From: Antitrichia curtipendula
Taxonomy: Eukaryota > Streptophyta > Bryopsida > Hypnales > Leucodontaceae
NCBI GenBank assembly: GCA_951230915.1
Contig: OX579641.1
Coordinates: 18,020,254-18,084,253 of the forward strand
Direction of reading: 5' to 3'
Length of the DNA stretch: 64,000 nucleotides
The notes beneath the pieces were generated by a model, which saw nothing but the letters and a program-made list of their open reading frames with translations, was not told the origin of the DNA and ran no database searches. Shown here one piece after another: positions 57,982 to 64,000 of the stretch (position 1 is the first letter of the stretch; every line of letters starts with the position of its first letter). The translations under genes and the position numbers were made by a program.

Positions 57982-58511
57982 CTCCCTCTGTTTCAAAATG
58001 ATCTTCTTATTGCACTTTGTCACGCTGCAAATTGTTTAGATTCAGCTTTCAATTGCTATTTGATATTAACAAAACAACTATAAGTAGTAGTTCTCCCTCT
58101 ATCAATCAAAAGATAAATGAAATGACTGAAGGGGTCAATCGACATTGTTTATTCTTATTTTTTTGCATCTCTTTGAGTGTTATCCGAACACCTGATGGAA
58201 AGAAATGAAGAATTGGGAGGTAGAATAAAAGTCTACACATAGTTTTGGCCCATATTAACTACCCACAAAATGACAACCTGACACTCAACAATTAAGTGTC
58301 CATCAATGTTCCTTGAAAATGCCTCAAAATTTTCACTTTTTAGTACTCCAAAACTGTACTTTGAAAGGGCTTTAAAACTCATTTAAGTTTCTAAAACAAT
58401 AGGAGTGCACTGAACTCTAGTTACAACAAGAAATAAATTTTTTTTAAGTTATTTTTGGCCTTAATCTATAACATTTTGTTCAGTAGAAAGATCATTTAGG
58501 GACGGAGAAAG
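57982..58511. mobile_element. Stowaway-like MITE, copy 2
   Basis: The left end CTCCCTCTGTTTCAAAAT and the reversed right end CTTTCTCCGTCCCTAAAT are bordered by TA (57980-57981 and 58512-58513). The interior is colinear with copy 1 at 1334-1871, including CTTATTTTTTTGCAT and the CACTCAACAATTAAGTG block. Confidence 0.8.
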
Positions 58512-58911
58512 TATAATATGTGTGTTTCATATTTGAATCTAGTGTCGATTTTTATTCAAAATTTTAGATAATTCCAAATCTTCAAAAATAAGTTTGAAGT
58601 TTTTTTAAATTAATAGAAATCATGTAATTTCATTTGCAAAAAGTTAAGAAATCTCCATTTACTTATCGATAGAGTTCACCTATTCTACATCCATGAAATT
58701 TAATCATATTGTGAAGCTTTTATTAACTGCAAAAGACTTGAACGTGTTTCATAAATAACTTTTAGGATTCATGGAGAAATGAATGCACCTAATCATCCAA
58801 TATTTTTGGATTGACTGCATTATTCAGTGACAGATTCCATCATTCCAAAGCTAAAAAGATTTTCCCTATTATTAAATTATAAATTTATAAACAATTGATA
58901 CATCTCTTCTA
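58512..58911. other. Intergenic, no gene recognised
   Basis: AT-rich spacer between two mobile elements. Confidence 0.5.
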
Positions 58912-58915
58912 TTAA

Positions 58916-59849
58916 CCTCTAAAGGACCCGCATGTGTTTTTTGGCAACATAGAAATTTTGGGCAGATACATGTGGCTAGAGATTTGCATATTTTAGGCTA
59001 AAATTCTAATAAAAGGTGGGGACAAGGATTATCTTTCATATGCACTAAATTTCGTGACATTTGAAAATGTGAGTCAAAAGTTATGACCTAATATGTTATT
59101 TTTTTCTCCAAATGGGCAATTCGGGCAGATTTTAAAAATTCCCTTTTTTTTATTAAAAAAAAACTTTGAAATTGATTTTCTAGAGTTGTATATAAGTAGA
59201 AAGCTTTGAATAATTCTATTTTGATCAATGAGTCAAAAGTTATGAGGAGTTTTTGTTTGCGGGCAGTTATGGATTATCTACTCTATAATAAACTTTGAAG
59301 TCCTTTACTTTACTCAATTTTCAATTTTTTTGAAAAAACATAAAATCATAGGATGTAGATTGTTTATTACAACATTGCAACCATTGGGATTGGCATTTTC
59401 AATTCCATAACAAAATTCTTAACAATTTTGTATTTTGAATCATTCTCTACTTCTTTCTATTTATTATTTTTTTCCTATATGTTGTAGAATTCTAAATTTC
59501 CAAATTTTCAAGCATGTAGCCAACTTGCTTAGAAGAAATGAAGAATAAATCCAAAGAAGCACCAACATTTTGGACATTTTTTCATACAAATGTGGTCTTG
59601 TGAAGTGCATCTGCCTAATTTTTTTGCAGGGTCAAAAGTAGGATTTTTGTCATTTTAAATGCTAATATCTTGCAACCTGTATGGTGGAAATTTCTGAAAT
59701 TTTTTCTAGATCTTTTTTTAACCAGTTTACTACAAGATCCTATGGTTACATGTGTCCCAAAATAATTTTTTTCAAGAATTTGGTGCTTGTTCTAGAAATG
59801 GTAGTTTAGGAGCATTTTTGATGAAAATGTAGTCACAGTCCTTTAGGGG
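58916..59849. mobile_element. TTAA-flanked element, copy P5
   Basis: TTAA at 58912-58915 and 59850-59853. Ends CCTCTAAAGGACCCGC and, reversed, CCCCTAAAGGACTGTG. The left part (TTTTGGCAACATAGAAATTT, GGGCAG) matches P1; the right part resembles P4. About 934 bp, noncoding. Confidence 0.78.
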
Positions 59850-60034
59850 TTAAGTGCAAATTGTGTCATGATTCCATCCAACACATTCTCATAGGCATAA
59901 TTTTTCATTCACTACAAACCCCATTGACTTCCAATGACACATCTCCTTGTAAAAACCTTGTAACTCAATGAAATCTTTTTGGTGTTCTTGCATTGCAACA
60001 AACTCTGTTCTCGTTCTTCTTCCATAAGTCAAAC

Positions 60035-60364
60035 TAAGGTAGAAGGCTTGAGAATAGTTCAGGCATTAAGAACCGCCCACCTGTAAAATGTACACAATTT
60101 GTACATGCTGTTTTTTTATAGCCTTCGCTGATGTACAAACAATGTACATTTTACGGGTAGACAATTTTGGAGCCCTATGCCAGTTCAACTTCAAAATTTC
60201 ATAAATAATTTCAAAAAGCTCCAAAAAATATGAAACGACTTAGGTTAGATGCCAAATCCACTTCTCTTTCACGAAAAATTTACTGAAAAATATTTCAAGG
60301 AGTTTCACCTCCCCAAAATTCAATTCCTGCCCTTAGGTGGGCGATTTATGGACCTACTACCTTA
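60035..60364 (-). mobile_element. TAAGGTA-family element, copy T6, inverted
   Basis: Left end TAAGGTAGAAGGC and reversed right end TAAGGTAGTAGGTCC; interior is the reverse complement of T4. It lies 250 bp upstream of the first EFHC-like exon, within the likely promoter. Confidence 0.78.
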
Positions 60365-60615
60365 GGTGCAAGCCTTTGGGCTCAAAGCAATCAATTGCCC
60401 CTGCAGACTGTTGTTCCCAGTGTGAACAGGGGCACGAGGAGACTCCTTTGTGAAAGGGCAAAGTCAGCTGAAGGCCCAGGCTTCAACTAACTTACCGGCC
60501 GCTGCTCAATGCTCCCCTTTTGCATCCTCCCCTTCCGCAGCCCCACTTCCAAACGCCTTGCCTTCCAGGCAGGCCATTTCCTCCACACCAATTCTCAAGA
60601 CACACATCAACAACA

Positions 60616-63174
60616 ATGGAGCTTCCTGCTTACACCTTTTGTCACCCTCCTGTAAGTACTCACTCCACTTTCAGACTCCGTTGCAGCTCTCTTTACAGCA
60701 TCCGAGCTTTCTAAAACTTTTGAATTCATTTTCTCACAATTTTTTCTCTCGAATCATGATGTACACTCATAAACCTTTTCAGTAATACGGGGAGTCACGG
60801 TAGCAGAAAGTCCTTCGGCGAGTCATTCAGCGAATGTCAGGGAATTCGGGTTGCTCATCCTTTTGAAGCAAGTACAAATTCTTCAATGAGTTTCATGAAG
60901 ACAACCTCGCAAACCAACCACAGCACTCCAAGTTCAACCTATCTCTGAGTTCGAGAATAGTCCGAAGAGGGCCAAGGAACCGTGACTCTCCCTATTAAAT
61001 CTTACCACTTGGAGCCCCAATTTTTCCAACATGGCATAGTTCGAATGTGTGGCAATGATAATGCGATATGTGTGCAGAATGTCTTTTGTTTTTTAAAAAG
61101 AAGGGCATAATGAAGAGGATTGTGTGTGTAATTGGGAGTGTATGTTTGGCATGCTCATTTTCTCACATTAGCTTAGTTTTCGTTGGTTGTTGGCCGTGGA
61201 GCAGGAGCAACCACGGAGGAAGAGCCAGACACTGACGTTCTCCGAAGAAGGCTTTCCTGTTGTACGCCCTCTAGGGCAGTCGAAAGTGGTGCCTGTGAAT
61301 GATTCGCAAGAGAATTATGACAACTCCGGCGCTTGTTATGCTTGTGTCAAGCAAACCACTGGACCAACGCCTGCTTGGCTCAAATTTGACCGCCAGGTAG
61401 GAATCAGGGTGTGAATTGAGTTTCCTTTGCAGAAAAATCATTGTGTGGTGATTACAGTCGAAAGAATTGTGCAAAACGAATGTTTGAGTTTCGAGTGGGA
61501 TTTGCTTATGTGAATCTCCAAACTTGTGTATTAGTGGGTTTTGCTTCATGAACTACATTGCATGCCGGAATCTTTTCTATAAATGTTTTGAAGTTCGTTG
61601 ATGGGATTAGCTACTGAAGCACATTGCACTATGCGAACAAGAACTTGGAATTGAGGCTATCGCATTCGTTGCAAGCGCTTCTTTCTATGAAATATCTTGC
61701 CCTGTTATCTTAGTTACCCTCCACAACAACATTCTGTGGTGATTTGCGGTGGATTTTGGGTTACTTTCAGGTGTTGCGGTTTTATGCATTTTTCAAGGAG
61801 CAAGTGGACGAGCGAGTGGAAGAGAATGCTCGCTACCGCAAGTGCACCATCTATTTCTACCTTGCAGATGGCATGATCCACATTGGGGTACTCAACTTCT
61901 GCATAACCTGAATTCAACTAAAAATTGAGTCACCAGTCAACTCATTTGGTAGAAAATCTCACATTTCTTCAGCTTCGGTAGGTGTTCCAGGCAGAACATT
62001 CTTGAGAAGTTTTGGCAGTAACTTCACTGGTCTCTAGTAATAGACCGAATAAGAACAATTTTCTTTCTTGAATTCAAGATGGGAGAGGGATCTGTGCCAA
62101 GAAAAAAATGATGTCAGAGATTTGGGAAATCTTGGATGCCCTAATTCTTCCATGAATTTGCAGCTCCTTTCAAGAATGTTACCGAATGTGAGATCTGTAC
62201 ACACAAAATGGTTCCCAATTGATTTCTAGGGCTGAACCAAAATGGTGGATTGTTGCAGGAACCTGCACAGAGGAACAGTGGAATATACTTTCAGGTCCAT
62301 TCTCTCCCATGTAGGAAGATAAGGAAATATGTGGATTGGAATTTTTTCAGAATTTAACTCCCTTAATTGAAAGGACCAAGAAAACACATTCCAAGCTTTG
62401 GTTGGAAATAGTGCACCCTACATGTTAGATAATGGGCGTGGTCATCATCAAGGTCGTCAAAATTGTCCTCGGCAGCCTTCCAAGATTAAGTGTTGTCACC
62501 CCATATTGTAGCTTCTTCTTGCCAGCTATTGACCCATAAAGAACAGATTGGTGACCATGAAAACCATCCCTCAGGTTACCATGTGAATCATTTGTTTAAA
62601 AAATGCAAAAGCAATTATTGGAAGTCAAACTATTGTAGAAGACCTCCCCTTTTCACAACAAAAAAAAAATCCGAGGATAAATAGTTGCACTTCTGTCCTA
62701 CTAGAAAAATTCTCTATCATCCATCTGACAAAAATCGTCCTCATCATGGTTGTCTAACCCATAAACAACGTGGAGGACGTTTTCTGGCTGATGAATTGAC
62801 AAAGAATCTCTCCGTGCAGGACAAAAGTGCAACTATTCATCCTCCAAATTTTGTGTGAAAAGGGGAATGTCCTCTATAGTAGTTTGTCTTCCAATGAGTG
62901 CTTTTTCATTTTCTTAAGCCAACAATTCACATAGTACCCATTTCCATGGTGACCGGCTTGTCGTTTAAGGTTTAAAAAGAAAGCACCTCGCTCTCTCTAA
63001 GTGGCACAGATGGGGCGGCCCATTGTTGTTGTGTTGCAGGGCGTGTTTCTGAAGAAGCAGAAAGTCCCGAATGGACGAGGCGGGTTCCTCGTGCCTGCGG
63101 ATTTCCAACTGGGCAAGGACATCACCATCTACAGTCACACCTTCCACATCGTGGGCTGTGACGTCTTCACCAAG
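60616..63174 (+). CDS. EFHC/Rib72-like DM10-domain axonemal protein, 5' part
   Basis: Exons: 60616-60651, 61205-61396, 61771-61887, 62259-62294, 63040-63174. All junctions are GT-AG at phase 0, giving 172 residues; a donor closes exon 5 and no further exon is visible, so the gene runs off the window. The protein starts MELPAYTFCHPP, then has a proline/charged lead (FPVVRPLGQSK) and CYACVKQTTGPTPAWLKFDRQ. VLRFYAFFKE begins a DM10 domain (about 73-172), continuing with KCTIYFYLADGMIHI, EPAQRNSGIYFQ, GVFLKKQKVP and ITIYSHTFHIVGCDVFTK. This exon order and these motifs match the first DM10 domain of EFHC1/EFHC2 and the algal Rib72 protein, which sit inside axonemal doublet microtubules. Among plants the family is expected only where sperm are flagellated. 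Intron 4 (745 bp) is enlarged by a palindromic repeat. Confidence 0.85.
62541..62970. mobile_element. Family X palindromic element in intron 4 of the EFHC-like gene
   Basis: Two arms meet near 62755. The left arm has TTGGTGACCATG, TTGGAAGTCAAAC, GACCTCCCCTTTTCACA and TAGTTGCACTTCTGTCC; the right arm carries their reverse complements in reverse order (GGACAAAAGTGCAACTA, TGTGTGAAAAGGGG, CATGGTGACCGGC). Separate arms of the same family occur at 34645, 35200 and 50586. A fragment like MITE-A precedes it at about 62385-62450 (ACATTCCAAGCTTTGGTTGG). Confidence 0.75.
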
Positions 63175-63282
63175 GTGAGCGTCTCTTTCCCCTTCGAATT
63201 TCCCACGGCAGCAACAAGGCTCCCAGTCGGTTTGACAGATGATGCTTCTCTTTGACAACAGTATTACAGTCCATCTATAATA

Positions 63283-63366
63283 CCATTGTAGAGTATTGAC
63301 TTTCAGTATTATAAATAGAATTGCTCGGTGTACAATATCATTGTAGAGTATTGACTTTCAGTATTT
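63283..63366. repeat. Short direct repeat
   Basis: CATTGTAGAGTATTGACTTT with the following CAGTATT occurs at about 63284 and again at about 63338, in the intron after EFHC-like exon 5. Confidence 0.75.
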
Positions 63367-63765
63367 TTGTCCCTTCTTCCTTTCTTGACACACATATACT
63401 AATGATTCAACATGAGAATGGGATTTAGCATGAGTTTTGGGATGTTATGACGAAACTTCAGATTTGTTGAATTGTTGACAAAGTTCTTTGTGTGTGTGCA
63501 CATGTATTGGTTGGGGCTTGAGAGGTTTGTCTCTTTAGAAGGGAGGTAAGGTAAGCATGTGAGTGGTCTATTGGAACAAGTGATTAGAACTATAGAAGAG
63601 TGGAAGAGACTTTTTTACGTGGACTATACTTCATACATGGTGTATTGCACATGAAGAATGACATGGCAATGTCAAAGCAAGTGTTTTGACTTCCACTTGC
63701 TATTGCTTAGAAGTTCTTAAAAATAAAAAACTTTCATATATTATTCATTTAGCTTAGTTTGAATT

Positions 63766-63929
63766 CACTATAAGAAATCTGCGTTTGCCTCAACAAAATC
63801 TACTTGATGTGTTTATTGAGGCAAATGCAAAATCTGCGTTGAAAAATGCAGAAAAACGCAGATTTTGTGTTTGCCTCAACAAACACATCAAGTAGATTTT
63901 GTTGAGGCAAATGCAGATTTCTTCCAGTG
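63766..63929. mobile_element. CACTA-ended hairpin MITE
   Basis: The left end CACTATAAGAAATCTGC and the reversed right end CACTGGAAGAAATCTGC are flanked by ATT on both sides (63763-63765 and 63930-63932), a three-base duplication as made by CACTA transposons. Arms of about 75 nt are almost perfectly complementary (shared GCCTCAACAAAATCTACTTG), so a transcript would form a long hairpin. 164 bp, noncoding. Confidence 0.82.
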
Positions 63930-64000
63930 ATTGAAGTCAAGAGTGATGTACTAAACTTGCTCTATCCTAAAAGCATATGCTATTACAAATGAAGTATATA

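Overview
This is nuclear DNA of a spliceosomal eukaryote, most likely a land plant or close streptophyte relative that makes flagellated sperm; a bryophyte-grade plant fits best. Three genes support this: an SGS3-like gene with a plant-type zf-XS finger, a plant F-box/kelch gene of the KMD type, and an EFHC/DM10 axonemal gene, a class that seed plants without motile sperm have lost. Introns are short to medium, GT-AG, and all joined in phase. The lineage is inferred from gene content; no sequence comparison was run.

Layout. 1-5.3 kb: AT-rich DNA with foldback and Stowaway-like elements. 5.5 kb: a 56-residue two-helix membrane protein. 6.8-8.5 kb: mobile-element copies. 9.4-12.7 kb (minus): a nine-exon SGS3-like zf-XS/coiled-coil gene that no single long ORF reveals. 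12.7-17.6 kb: unique spacer followed by AT-rich DNA. 18.3-21.3 kb: an intronless secreted protein with two GH16 domains, the first lacking all three catalytic residues, followed by a tandemly duplicated 3' region. 21.6-25.5 kb: very AT-rich spacer. 26.4-33.2 kb: a 22-exon cysteinyl-tRNA synthetase of the long eukaryotic type. 33.7-38.1 kb: a cluster of small inverted-repeat elements. 39.1-40.6 kb (minus): the two-exon F-box/kelch gene. 41.6-60.4 kb: about 19 kb without a recognisable gene, packed with nonautonomous DNA transposons and two related tandem arrays. 60.6 kb to the window edge: the 5' part of the EFHC/DM10 gene.

The six genes do not form a pathway; each looks independently transcribed. 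The most unusual layer is the repeats: a TTAA-flanked, piggyBac-like family (at least eight copies), a TAAGGTAGG-ended family (seven copies), Stowaway-like elements with TA duplications, a hAT-type element with a perfect 8-bp duplication, a Mutator-like element with an 11-bp duplication, and a CACTA-ended near-perfect hairpin. Almost none has coding capacity, so their transposases must lie elsewhere. I saw no tRNA, rRNA or CRISPR array.
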